A stretch of 64,000 nt of DNA from Sphaerospermopsis kisseleviana NIES-73 (GTDB taxonomy: Bacteria > Cyanobacteriota > Cyanobacteriia > Cyanobacteriales > Nostocaceae). The notes under the pieces are model-generated. The model was given only the letters and a program-made list of their open reading frames with translations. It was not told where the DNA came from and did no database searches. A program made the position numbers and the translations under genes. Below, in pieces: positions 8,361 to 17,964 of this stretch; positions within the stretch are counted from its first letter, which is position 1; every line of letters begins with the position of its first letter. Location of the stretch: the NCBI RefSeq assembly GCF_002368075.1, contig NZ_AP018314.1, positions 3,957,752 to 4,021,751 of the forward strand, given 5' to 3'.

Positions 8361-9035
8361 ATGCACAACTCTATATTGATTGTAGCCGCCCACCCAGATG
8401 ATGAAGTATTGGGGTGTGGAGGGGCGATCGCCTCTTACACTGCCCAAGGTGTGCCAGTACAAGTTATATTTGTTGCAGATGGTATTTCTGCCCGGGTAAC
8501 CCATGACACAGCAGAACTAGAACGCCGTCACACAGCAGCGAGAAAAGCAGGAGAATGTTTAGGTATTTCCTCAGTCAGCTTTGGTGACTTCCCAGATAAC
8601 AAATTAGATACAGTCCCCCTATTATCAATAGTTCAAACAATTGAACAGGCGATCGCCCAATATCAACCAAATACCATCTTTACCCACCACGCCGGGGATG
8701 TAAATATCGACCATCAACGAGTACATCAAGCCGTAGTCACAGCTTGTCGTCCCCAACCCCAACATCCAGTTAAAACCCTGCTATTCTTTGAAGTACCTTC
8801 AAGCACAGAATGGCAACCCCCTGGATCAGCACCGAGTTTTCACCCTAACTGGTTTATAGATATTTCCCATACCCTAGCAGTGAAACAGCAAGCCTTGGCA
8901 TTGTATCAAGAAGAACTGCGCCCCTTTCCCCATCCCCGCTCACTGGAAGCAGTCACAGCCTTAGCCCAGTGGCGGGGTGCAACGGTGGGAGTAGCAGCAG
9001 CAGAGGCTTTTATTTTAGGTAGACATCTGGGATGA
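8361..9035 (+). CDS. PIG-L/LmbE family N-deacetylase
   Basis: Zinc-dependent deacetylase family acting on N-acetyl sugars or related amides. 224 residues, typical. The metal-binding AHPDDE is at residues ~10-15, followed by LGCGGAIA, and the third ligand region FTHHAGDVNIDHQRVH is near 110-125. It lies between the amidation genes and pseGH, 18 bases before the latter, so it belongs to the Pse operon; it may remove an acetyl group to allow a different acyl or amidino substituent. The exact substrate is inference. Its first 64 coding bases are duplicated 544 bases upstream. Confidence 0.85.
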   Translation: MHNSILIVAAHPDDEVLGCGGAIASYTAQGVPVQVIFVADGISARVTHDTAELERRHTAARKAGECLGISSVSFGDFPDNKLDTVPLLSIVQTIEQAIAQYQPNTIFTHHAGDVNIDHQRVHQAVVTACRPQPQHPVKTLLFFEVPSSTEWQPPGSAPSFHPNWFIDISHTLAVKQQALALYQEELRPFPHPRSLEAVTALAQWRGATVGVAAAEAFILGRHLG

Positions 9036-9053
9036 GGTCTGGAGTAAACAGTT

Positions 9054-10655
<1,602 letters not shown>

Positions 10656-10702
10656 ACGTTCGCGATCGCCATTCAGTATAATCGATAGATAGATAGAGTT
10701 AC

Positions 10703-10750
10703 AGGGAATGAATTCCCTGGCTAAAAGCTTAAGTCGGTTAAAGACCGACT
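10703..10750 (+). repeat. Double-hairpin dispersed repeat, copy 1
   Basis: Two palindromes 13 bases apart: AGGGAATGAATTCCCT (10703-10718) and AGTCGGT/ACCGACT (10732-10750). Five more copies occur at 11890, 15706 (inverted), 54803, 57822 and 57991 (inverted). Compensating loop changes between copies suggest selection or transposition of the folded form. Confidence 0.85.
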
Positions 10751-10889
10751 GGGAAGAGGGTTGAAAGTTTTTGTGTGATTTGTCACAAGATATAGAGAAT
10801 AGGAATGGAGGGGAAATTAGTGTGTAGTTGATTAAACACACAGAAAACTATAATACAAAATAAACATACTGATAACTTATAACCAATCA

Positions 10890-11771
10890 ATGGCGAAAAA
10901 AGCAGACATAGGGGGAAAAAGATTAATCAGTCTCGCACCTAACACCTGGGTAAAATGGATTACCCAGCGCAGTGACTTACAAGTACAAGACATCCTCAAC
11001 ACAGAATTTCAGTGGATAGAGCGAGAAAGTGATGTTTTACTGAAGGTTTTATCCCCAGAAATAGGAGAATTTTTACTGCTCAACGAATTACAGCTACGGT
11101 ACAATAAGAGAATGCCCCGAAGGATACGGGCTTATACAGCTTTGGCAGAAGAGAGTTATAATTTACCAGTGTATCCAGTTTTAATCAATATTCTGCCACC
11201 GAGTAGTAAACAAAGCATTCCCCAACGTTATGAATCAGAAATATTAGGGATAACTGCTCATCAAGATTACCAAGTGATTAACCTGTGGGAAGTGGATGTT
11301 AATCTGGTATTTGAGCAGAACATATCAACCCTATTGCCATTCGTACCAATTTTGCAGGGTGGAAACAGGGAAGAGAAATTACGCCAAGCGGTGAGGGAGT
11401 TAAGAAGGGATGAGCAACTGCAAGACTTAGAACCGTTATTGTCATTTTTTGCTAGTTTTGTATTGGATATTCCCTTAGTTCAACAAATCATGAGGTGGGA
11501 CATGACAGTATTAAGAGAATCGCCCTGGTATGAGGAAATATTGAAAGAGGGATTACAGCGGGGATTACAACAGGGACGACTTGAAGGACGACTTGAAGGG
11601 GAAACCCAATTAGTTATACGTCTGTTACAGCGTCGCTTAGGAACCTTGGATGATACACTCAAACAGCAAATTCAGATGCTACCAGTAGAGCAACTGGAAA
11701 GTTTAGCAGAAGAATTATTAGACTTTAGGGATGTGGAACAGTTACAGACTTGGTTGGAAAGCCTTTCTTGA
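10890..11771 (+). CDS. Rpn/PD-(D/E)XK nuclease-like protein with C-terminal DUF4351, copy 1
   Basis: 293 residues. The N-terminal ~200 residues resemble the Rpn (recombination-promoting nuclease/putative transposase) family common in cyanobacteria: FLLLNELQLRY (acid and Gln of a PD-(D/E)XK site), ALAEESYNLPVYPVLINILP, and LVQQIMRWDMTVLRESPWY. A Gln/Gly-rich linker (about residues 222-245) leads into a DUF4351 helix bundle (VIRLLQRRLGTLDDTLKQQIQ). Copies 2 (13450) and 3 (14499) are almost identical. The linker here is RGLQQGRLEGRLEG and lacks the tandem GLQQ units of the others. Function unproven; DNA nicking or cutting in recombination is the family hypothesis. Confidence 0.82.
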   Translation: MAKKADIGGKRLISLAPNTWVKWITQRSDLQVQDILNTEFQWIERESDVLLKVLSPEIGEFLLLNELQLRYNKRMPRRIRAYTALAEESYNLPVYPVLINILPPSSKQSIPQRYESEILGITAHQDYQVINLWEVDVNLVFEQNISTLLPFVPILQGGNREEKLRQAVRELRRDEQLQDLEPLLSFFASFVLDIPLVQQIMRWDMTVLRESPWYEEILKEGLQRGLQQGRLEGRLEGETQLVIRLLQRRLGTLDDTLKQQIQMLPVEQLESLAEELLDFRDVEQLQTWLESLS

Positions 11772-11889
11772 TGGTTGACGGTTCGACTTCGCTCACCGAC
11801 CACGGTGGACTGTAATAAGGAGCGATCAGCTTAGTGCTGCTGCGCTTCGCGATCGCCATTCAGTATAATCGATAGATAGATAGAGTTAC

Positions 11890-11937
11890 AGGGAATGAAT
11901 TCCCCAGCTAAAAGCTAAAGTCGGTTAAAAACCGACT
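11890..11937 (+). repeat. Double-hairpin dispersed repeat, copy 2
   Basis: Same arrangement as at 10703, with the preceding sequence (CATTCAGTATAATCGATAG) also shared, so the two neighbourhoods arose by a larger duplication that included the start region of an rpn gene. Confidence 0.8.
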
Positions 11938-11976
11938 GGGAGGAGCGTTGAGGGTTTTTGTCTGATTTGTCAGAGC

Positions 11977-12267
11977 AAGTCCTAAGTTGACAATTTCATA
12001 GACAAAACTATACTTGTATTGACAAAAATCAATATATTTTTAGGAAAAAATCAACTACTTGATATATAATACGGTGATATCAAGTATTGAATTGAGACTA
12101 TTGCCGACGCGAAAACCAAGCAATGATGGTGGTAGTCTTTTTGAGAAACTTAATTGGAACACAATCGCGTCTGGCTAAGGCGTGAAAGTCTACTGAGGGA
12201 TAACTGCTCCTATGCTCCCGTTGAAGTAGAAAGTAAAGTCTAGTTTTGTCTAGGTTTTATATAGCAG
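11977..12267 (+). mobile_element. Internally deleted tnpB element (no transposase, no tnpB)
   Basis: The left ~45 bases match the left end of the element at 17817 (shared GTCCTAAGTTGACAATTT), and 12164-12267 match its right end (19024-19127) with about three differences. The interior, including all but the last ~20 bases of tnpB, is gone. Both copies follow a GAG in the flank and end in ATAGCAG. A MITE-like derivative that keeps the presumed guide-RNA end. Confidence 0.75.
12164..12267 (+). ncRNA. Orphan omega-RNA-like right end
   Basis: Copy of the tnpB 3' end plus right end. Foldable core: TCTACT...GGGA paired with TCCC...AGTAGA. In TnpB systems this segment is the scaffold of the guide RNA and the bases just beyond the element act as guide; here the guide would start at GACATAAATTATAGC (12268). 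No tnpB is attached. Expression is not shown. Confidence 0.45.
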
Positions 12268-12388
12268 GACATAAATTATAGCAGGGGGCGGGGGTAAGCC
12301 TTGAAACGCTTGAATTTCAATGGTTTTATCTTCTGTTTATGTTCTAACCACCTTGGCGGTTGCTATATCTTGTTTTGGGAGTGCCAAA

Positions 12389-12575
12389 GCAGATGTTAAT
12401 CTGGTATTTGATCTGAAAATATCAGCCCTATTACCATTTGTACCAATTTTGCAGGGTGAGAACAGGCAAGATAAATTACGCGATCGCAGTCAGGCAGTTA
12501 AGACGGGATGAGCAACTGCAAGAGTTAGAACCGTTATTGTCATTTTTTGCTAGTTTTGTATTAGAAACTGTATGA
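12389..12575 (+). pseudogene. Rpn remnant (middle portion)
   Basis: About 60 codons matching residues ~155-215 of the Rpn copies: DVNLVFDLKISALLPFVPIL, then after a one-frame shift AVRQLRRDEQLQELEPLL and SFFASFVL. The shift coincides with a GCGATCGC that is absent from the intact copies. Both ends of the gene are missing. It overlaps the first bases of the nucleotidyltransferase gene. Confidence 0.8.
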
Positions 12576-12913
12576 ATACAGAGAATATACCTGTTAAAAA
12601 AATACCAAGGGATTTATTGGATGATATTACCCAACGGCTAGTTTCTGCCCTGAATCCAGAACAGGTAATTTTATTTGGTTCCTATGCTTATGGTGAACCT
12701 ACGGAAGATAGTGATGTTGATTTGTTAGTGATTATCTCCGATTCCAATGAACCTCGCTATCGTCGGGCGCGTCAAGCATATAAAGCCCTCCATGGGATTG
12801 GTATACCAAAAGATATTCTGGTTATGACCCGTGCAGAAGTAGAAAGAAAGGCCACCGTAGCAAGTTCATTAGTTAGTCAAGCACTCAGTCAAGGTAAAAT
12901 CCTTTATGGATAG
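12572..12913 (+). CDS. MNT-type minimal nucleotidyltransferase (antitoxin of MNT/HEPN pair)
   Basis: 113 residues. Carries the nucleotidyltransferase signature GSYAYGEPTEDSDVDLLV at about 37-54, which fits the GS-x10-DxD pattern of MntA-type proteins. Such proteins neutralise a HEPN toxin by adding AMP groups. It overlaps the HEPN gene by 8 bases, the usual arrangement. ATG 12572 lies at the end of an Rpn remnant, so the pair may have been inserted into an older rpn gene. Codon use is similar to neighbours. Confidence 0.88.
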   Translation: MNTENIPVKKIPRDLLDDITQRLVSALNPEQVILFGSYAYGEPTEDSDVDLLVIISDSNEPRYRRARQAYKALHGIGIPKDILVMTRAEVERKATVASSLVSQALSQGKILYG

Positions 12914-13319
12914 TCCTAAGGATGAGGAGGTTAGGCAGTGGATAATTAAGAGTCAGCGAGATATTAAGGTTGCCCGTATACTCATTGAAAATGAAGCATC
13001 ATTATTAGATGCTGTTGTTTATCATTGTCAACAGAGTGCCGAGAAGGCATTAAAAGCTTATTTGACATATCAAGATTTAGTATTTAAGAAAACGCATGAT
13101 CTGGGTGTTTTAGTAGAGATGTGTTCAGTTTTTGAACCAAATTTTCAGGATTTGGAAGATATGGCGGACACTCTAACACCTTACGCCACCGAATTTCGCT
13201 ACCCAGGGGACATAATTGAGCCGGAAAGGTATGAAGCTGAAGAAGCCTTGCAGATGGCTGCTACAGTGCTAGAGTTTGTAATTAAATTATTACCAAATAA
13301 ATTTAGTCTTGACGGTTGA
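12906..13319 (+). CDS. HEPN domain protein (toxin of MNT/HEPN pair)
   Basis: 137 residues, all-helical HEPN family (PF05168-like): VVYHCQQSAEKALKAYL near 35-50 and FKKTHDLGVLVEMC at ~60-72. HEPN toxins are RNases with an Arg-x4-6-His motif; here the His of KKTHDL is present but the preceding Arg appears to be Lys, so the exact catalytic type is uncertain. Translationally coupled to the nucleotidyltransferase. In this position it may stabilise the repeat-rich rpn island; that is inference. Confidence 0.85.
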   Translation: MDSPKDEEVRQWIIKSQRDIKVARILIENEASLLDAVVYHCQQSAEKALKAYLTYQDLVFKKTHDLGVLVEMCSVFEPNFQDLEDMADTLTPYATEFRYPGDIIEPERYEAEEALQMAATVLEFVIKLLPNKFSLDG

Positions 13320-13449
13320 CTGTTGACTGTACCAAGGGGCGCTCGGCTTAGTGATGCTGCGCTTCGCAATTTGCTTGCAGCGGCGTGGGAGCAATTTCCA
13401 TTCACACAGAATAGATATATAAATATACTGAGAACTTATAACCGAGTCA

Positions 13450-14355
13450 ATGGCGAAAAAAGCAGACATAGGGGGAAAAAGATTAATCAGTCTTGCACCC
13501 AACACCTGGGTAAAATGGATTACCCAGCGCAGTGACTTACAAGTACAAGACATCCTCAACACAGAATTTCAGTGGATAGAGCGAGAAAGTGATGTTTTAC
13601 TGAAGGTTTTATCCCCAGAAATAGGAGAATTTTTACTCCTCAACGAATTACAACTACGGTACAATAAGAGAATGCCCCGAAGGATACGGGCTTATACCGC
13701 TTTAGCAGAAGAGAGTTATAATTTACCAGTATATCCAGTTTTAATCAATATTCTGCCACCGAGTAGTAAACAAAGCATTCCCCAACGTTATGAATCAGAA
13801 ATATTAGGGATAACTGCTCATCAAGATTACCAAGTGATTAACCTGTGGGAGGTGGATGTTAATCTGGTATTTGAGCAGAAGATATCAACCCTATTGCCAT
13901 TTGTACCAATTTTGCAGGGTGGAAACAGGGAAGAGAAATTACGCCAAGCGGTGAGGGAGTTAAGAAGGGATGAGCAACTGCAAGACTTAGAACCGTTATT
14001 GTCATTTTTTGCTAGTTTTGTATTGGATATTCCCTTAGTTCAACAAATCATGAGGTGGGACATGACAGTATTAAGAGAATCGCCCTGGTATCAGGAAATA
14101 TTGAAAGAGGGATTACAGCAGGGGGAAAAACAGGGATTACAACAGGGATTACAACAGGGATTACAACAGGGGCGACAAGAAGGCGAAACCCAATTGGTTC
14201 TACGTCTGTTACAGCGTCGTTTGGGAACCTTGGATGATACACTCAAAAAGCAAATTCAAATGCTACCAGTAGAGCAACTGGAAAGTTTAGCAGAAGAATT
14301 ATTAGACTTTAGGGATGTGGAACAGTTACAAACTTGGTTGGAAAGCCTTTCTTAA
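13450..14355 (+). CDS. Rpn/DUF4351 protein, copy 2
   Basis: 301 residues. Identical to copy 1 over roughly the first 215 residues except for a single Asn/Lys change near residue 148; the DNA is almost identical too, so duplication or gene conversion is recent. The linker holds EGLQQGEKQ followed by three GLQQ units, and the DUF4351 end is VLRLLQRRLGTLDDTLKKQ. It is preceded by the shared leader ACTTATAACCGAGTCAATGG and followed by the same flank as copies 1 and 3. Only 143 bases separate it from copy 3. Confidence 0.82.
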   Translation: MAKKADIGGKRLISLAPNTWVKWITQRSDLQVQDILNTEFQWIERESDVLLKVLSPEIGEFLLLNELQLRYNKRMPRRIRAYTALAEESYNLPVYPVLINILPPSSKQSIPQRYESEILGITAHQDYQVINLWEVDVNLVFEQKISTLLPFVPILQGGNREEKLRQAVRELRRDEQLQDLEPLLSFFASFVLDIPLVQQIMRWDMTVLRESPWYQEILKEGLQQGEKQGLQQGLQQGLQQGRQEGETQLVLRLLQRRLGTLDDTLKKQIQMLPVEQLESLAEELLDFRDVEQLQTWLESLS

Positions 14356-14498
14356 CGGTTTACGGTTCGACTTCGCTCACCGACCACGGTTGACTGTACC
14401 AAGGGGCGATCGGCTTAGTGCAACAGTGCTAGGGCGATCGCCATTTACACAAAACAAATAAACTGAGAACTGAGAACTGAGAACTTATAACCGAGTCA

Positions 14499-15416
14499 AT
14501 GGCGAAAAAAGCAGACATAGGGGGAAAAAGATTAATCAGTCTTGCACCTAACACCTGGGTAAAATGGATTACCCAGCGCAGTGACTTACAAGTACAAGAC
14601 ATCCTCAACACAGAATTTCAGTGGATAGAGCGAGAAAGTGATGTTTTACTGAAGGTTTTATCCCCAGAAATAGGAGAATTTTTACTCCTCAACGAATTAC
14701 AACTACGGTACAATAAGAGAATGCCCCGAAGGATACGGGCTTATACCGCTTTAGCAGAAGAGAGTTATAATTTACCAGTATATCCAGTTTTAATCAATAT
14801 TCTGCCACCGAGTAGTAAACAAAGCATTCCCCAACGTTATGAATCAGAAATATTAGGGATAACTGCTCATCAAGATTACCAAGTGATTAACCTGTGGGAA
14901 GTGGATGTTAATCTGGTATTTGAGCAGAACATATCAACCCTATTGCCATTCGTACCAATTTTGCAGGGTGGAAACAGGGAAGAGAAATTACGCCAAGCGG
15001 TGAGGGAGTTAAGAAGGGATGAGCAACTGCAAGACTTAGAACCGTTATTGTCATTTTTTGCTAGTTTTGTATTGGATATTCCCTTAGTTCAACAAATCAT
15101 GAGGTGGGACATGACAGTATTAAGAGAATCGCCCTGGTATCAGGAAATATTGAAAGAGGGATTACAGCAGGGGGAAAAACAGGGATTACAACAGGGATTA
15201 CAACAGGGATTACAACAGGGATTACAACAGGGGCGACAAGAAGGCGAAACCCAATTGGTTTTACGTCAGTTACAGCGTCGCTTAGGAACCCTAGATGATA
15301 CACTCAAACAGCAAATTCAGATGCTACCAGTAGAGCAACTGGAAAGTTTAGCAGAAGAATTATTAGACTTTAGGGATGTGGAACAGTTACAGACTTGGTT
15401 GGAAAGCCTTTCTTAA
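14499..15416 (+). CDS. Rpn/DUF4351 protein, copy 3
   Basis: 305 residues, same family and nearly the same sequence as copies 1 and 2. The length difference from copy 2 comes from one extra 12-base unit: four GLQQ repeats here against three in copy 2. The DUF4351 domain has RQLQRRLG for RLLQRRLG. The leader ACTTATAACCGAGTCAATGG is shared with copy 2. The three copies offer a clear case of repeat-number drift in an otherwise identical gene set. Confidence 0.82.
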   Translation: MAKKADIGGKRLISLAPNTWVKWITQRSDLQVQDILNTEFQWIERESDVLLKVLSPEIGEFLLLNELQLRYNKRMPRRIRAYTALAEESYNLPVYPVLINILPPSSKQSIPQRYESEILGITAHQDYQVINLWEVDVNLVFEQNISTLLPFVPILQGGNREEKLRQAVRELRRDEQLQDLEPLLSFFASFVLDIPLVQQIMRWDMTVLRESPWYQEILKEGLQQGEKQGLQQGLQQGLQQGLQQGRQEGETQLVLRQLQRRLGTLDDTLKQQIQMLPVEQLESLAEELLDFRDVEQLQTWLESLS

Positions 15417-15599
15417 CGGTTTACGGTTCGACTTCGCTCACCGACCACGGTTGACTGTACCAAGGGGTGATCGGCTTGCAGCAGCGCTGGCGCGATCGCC
15501 ATTCAGTGACGTTGTGCACCAAGGGGCGATCGCCCTGAATAAATGTCATAATTACAACAACTAACAATACCTTCGCCAAAATCAAAAATATCTTAATTT

Positions 15600-15676
15600 G
15601 TAGGTTGGATTGAGGCACGAAAGCCAACAAATACGTTGAGTTTACGTTGGGTTTCACTTCGTTCAACCCAACCTAC
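15600..15676. repeat. Hairpin repeat with GTAGGTTGG/CCAACCTAC ends
   Basis: 77 bases with ~24-base imperfect inverted arms (GTAGGTTGGATTGAGGCACG against the complement of the right arm). This type of element is dispersed in many cyanobacterial genomes (from memory). Confidence 0.7.
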
Positions 15677-15705
15677 GGAAAAATGGCAAAGGTATTGAAC
15701 TAAGC

Positions 15706-15753
15706 AGTCGGTTTTTAACCGACTTAAGCTTTCAGACAGGGAATTTATTCCCT
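15706..15753 (-). repeat. Double-hairpin dispersed repeat, copy 3 (inverted)
   Basis: AGTCGGT...ACCGACT comes first and AGGGAATTTATTCCCT second, the mirror order of copies 1 and 2. Confidence 0.85.
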
Positions 15754-15763
15754 GGCTGACTTT

Positions 15764-15795
15764 GAGATTATGAGACTATGAGATTATGAGACTAT
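15764..15795. repeat. 8-bp tandem repeat
   Basis: GAGATTAT and GAGACTAT alternate twice (four units), just after the inverted double-hairpin repeat. Non-coding. Confidence 0.85.
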
Positions 15796-15891
15796 GAAGT
15801 TATTCCCCATCTGACTGACCGGAGCATTTTCTAGAACAAAAAGAGCGATCGCATATCATTTGGTTCTATTAAATATCATCTAAATTACTTT

Positions 15892-16314
15892 ATGTCCTCC
15901 GCTGATACCATACAGATTTACCACCGAAATAACTTACATAATATACTCCCCGACCTAAAAGAATTACTAGATATTTGTTATCCCCAGCCACCTCAAAATG
16001 TTTTCTACCTACTGGTAGAAGAATATCGCCGGGGATTTCCCGTTTATATAGCTATTGAAAATTCTGGTAAAGTCATAGGATTTACTTACCTGGCTCCCAA
16101 TAGCAAAGGGGGAACATTAGAATCCTTAGCTGTACATCCTGACTTTAGAAATCAAAATCTAGGTTCCGAACTAGTGAATACCTTGCTGAAAGAAAATAAA
16201 GGAGTGATTCAAATTACCACTCGTATTCCCAGGTTTTTTGAGAAACTAGGATTTCAGTATATCCAAGTTCTTCCTGACCAATCCCATTACATGATTATTT
16301 TGAACTTTCACTAA
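15892..16314 (+). CDS. GNAT family N-acetyltransferase
   Basis: 140 residues. The acetyl-CoA loop is seen as HPDFRNQNLGSELVNTLL at about 83-100, preceded by TLESLAV, and the C-terminal FFEKLGF is typical of GNAT proteins. It lies 10 bases ahead of pseI, so a role in acylating Pse or its precursor is likely, but PseH activity is already supplied by the pseG-pseH fusion. It may add a different acyl group, or be an unrelated protein acetyltransferase. No sign of truncation. Confidence 0.8.
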   Translation: MSSADTIQIYHRNNLHNILPDLKELLDICYPQPPQNVFYLLVEEYRRGFPVYIAIENSGKVIGFTYLAPNSKGGTLESLAVHPDFRNQNLGSELVNTLLKENKGVIQITTRIPRFFEKLGFQYIQVLPDQSHYMIILNFH

Positions 16315-16324
16315 AAATACTTAT

Positions 16325-17374
16325 ATGTCGATTCGGATTGCAACTAAAACATTAGGAAAGCATCATCCCCCCTTGATCATTGCAGAGATGTCAGGTAATC
16401 ATAACCAATCCCTAGAACGAGCCTTAGAGATAGTAGAAGCAGCAGCAAAATCCGGCGCTCATGCTCTCAAACTCCAGACATACACCGCAGATACCATGAC
16501 CCTGAACCTAGAATCGGGGGAATTTTTCATTGATGACCCTAATTCTCTGTGGAAAGGTAACTCACTACATCAACTCTATCAACAAGCTTATACACCCTGG
16601 GAATGGCACGAGCCAATTTTCCAACGCTCTCAAGAACTAGGCTTAATCGCCTTTAGCACCCCCTTTGATGAAACAGCTGTTGACTTCCTGGAATCCCTCC
16701 ATGTCCCTTGTTATAAAATAGCCTCCTTTGAAAATACCGACTTACCCCTAATTCGCAAAGTCGCCCAAACCGGGAAACCGATGATTATTTCCACAGGAAT
16801 GGCCACCATGGCCGAATTAGATGAAACAGTCCGCACCGCCAGGGAAGGGGGCTGTAAAGACCTGATTTTGCTCAAATGTACCAGCACCTATCCCGCTAGT
16901 CCGGAAAACAGTAATATTCTGACTATTCCTCACCTGCGAGACTTATTTAATGTCCAAGTAGGACTATCTGACCACACCCTGGGTATTGGGGTAGCTGTAG
17001 CTAGTGTGGCGATGGGAGCTACAGTTATAGAAAAACACTTTACCCTTTCCCGTAGTGATGGTGGTGTTGATGCTACTTTTTCTATGGAACCTGAGGAAAT
17101 GGGTCAATTGGTGATAGAAACAGAACGAGCTTGGCAGAGTTTAGGGGAAATTACTTATGGACCCACAGCAGGGGAAAAAAAATCCCTGATTTATCGGCGA
17201 TCGCTGTATATTACTCAAGACATCTCCGCCGGGGAAAAGTTAACCCCCCACAACCTCAGAGCCATTCGCCCAGGGTTTGGTTTACCGCCCAAGTATTATG
17301 ATATTTTACTGGGAAAAACAGTTAACCAGGACACTCAAGCCGGAACTGCTCTGACATGGGAATTATTGGCGTAA
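16325..17374 (+). CDS. pseI: PseI-like pseudaminic acid synthase
   Basis: Condenses 2,4-diacetamido-2,4,6-trideoxy-L-altrose with phosphoenolpyruvate to give pseudaminic acid. NeuB-family TIM barrel plus a C-terminal SAF (antifreeze-like) domain, 349 residues, normal length. Seen: IAEMSGNHNQSLERALEIV at ~18-36, AHALKLQTYTADTMT, LSDHTLGIG, and the SAF part from YRRSLYITQDISAGEKLT to the end. It is the one pse gene separated from the main group, by the 5.2-kb rpn island. The NeuB relatives for sialic or legionaminic acid look similar; context favours Pse. Confidence 0.92.
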   Translation: MSIRIATKTLGKHHPPLIIAEMSGNHNQSLERALEIVEAAAKSGAHALKLQTYTADTMTLNLESGEFFIDDPNSLWKGNSLHQLYQQAYTPWEWHEPIFQRSQELGLIAFSTPFDETAVDFLESLHVPCYKIASFENTDLPLIRKVAQTGKPMIISTGMATMAELDETVRTAREGGCKDLILLKCTSTYPASPENSNILTIPHLRDLFNVQVGLSDHTLGIGVAVASVAMGATVIEKHFTLSRSDGGVDATFSMEPEEMGQLVIETERAWQSLGEITYGPTAGEKKSLIYRRSLYITQDISAGEKLTPHNLRAIRPGFGLPPKYYDILLGKTVNQDTQAGTALTWELLA

Positions 17375-17964
17375 CCCTTACATTAACCCAGAGGATTCGG
17401 CTCACAAGCCAAGTCCGCAACTTTAGGTAGTAGAATTACGAGCCAATGAAACTCTAACAGATTTAGAACCATTACTATCATTTTTTGCTAGTTTTGTCTT
17501 AGATATACCTTTAGTACAACAGATAATGAGGTGGGATATGACTATTTTAAGAGAGTCTCCTTGGTATCAACAAATATTAAAGGAAGGTTTAGAAGCAGAA
17601 GAAAAACAGGGTTTAGAACTAGGTCTAGCAACAGGTTTACAGCAGGGTTTACAGCAGGGTTTACAGCAGGGTTTACAGCAGGAAAGTCTCAAGTTAGTAA
17701 AGAAATTAATTGACCGTCGTTTTGGGGCTTTATCATCGGAGTTAAACCTTAAAATTAATCAATTGTCAACTTCTAAATTAGAAGATTTGGCTACAGATTT
17801 ACTAGAAATCACTGAGCTTGTCCTAAGTTGACAATTTACTAGACAAACCTATACAAGTACATACAAAACTACAAGTATTTGACGTATACATGGAATAAGT
17901 TGACTAAAAAATTAGGCAAAATGTGTCAGAATTAAATAATAAAGTATAGTGTTGACATCAGCAA

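Larger units (their letters stand above)
11772..12388. other. Repeat-filled spacer between rpn copies
   Basis: No intact gene. In order: a downstream flank (ACGGTTCGACTTCGCTCACC, also found after rpn copies 2 and 3), a double-hairpin repeat, and a 290-base tnpB-element derivative, then ~120 bases with a G-run (12283-12290 region) that I cannot assign. Confidence 0.7.
15417..15891. other. Repeat-filled spacer between rpn copy 3 and the GNAT gene
   Basis: 475 bases with no credible gene. It contains the rpn downstream flank, two GCGATCGC sites, a 77-base hairpin repeat, an inverted double-hairpin repeat and an 8-base tandem repeat, each listed separately. Confidence 0.7.

Noticed and set aside
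13323..13535. Plus-strand frame between the HEPN gene and rpn copy 2
   Set aside because: It covers the shared rpn leader and then the start of the rpn gene in the wrong frame.
14048..14242. Minus- and plus-strand frames rich in VVIPVVIP or GITTGITT inside rpn copies
   Set aside because: They are shadow frames created by the 12-base GLQQ repeat in the real gene.
10890..15416. The repeated rpn array as a CRISPR or integron array
   Set aside because: The repeats are whole genes with shared flanks; there are no short regular repeats with unique spacers and no attC-like sites.
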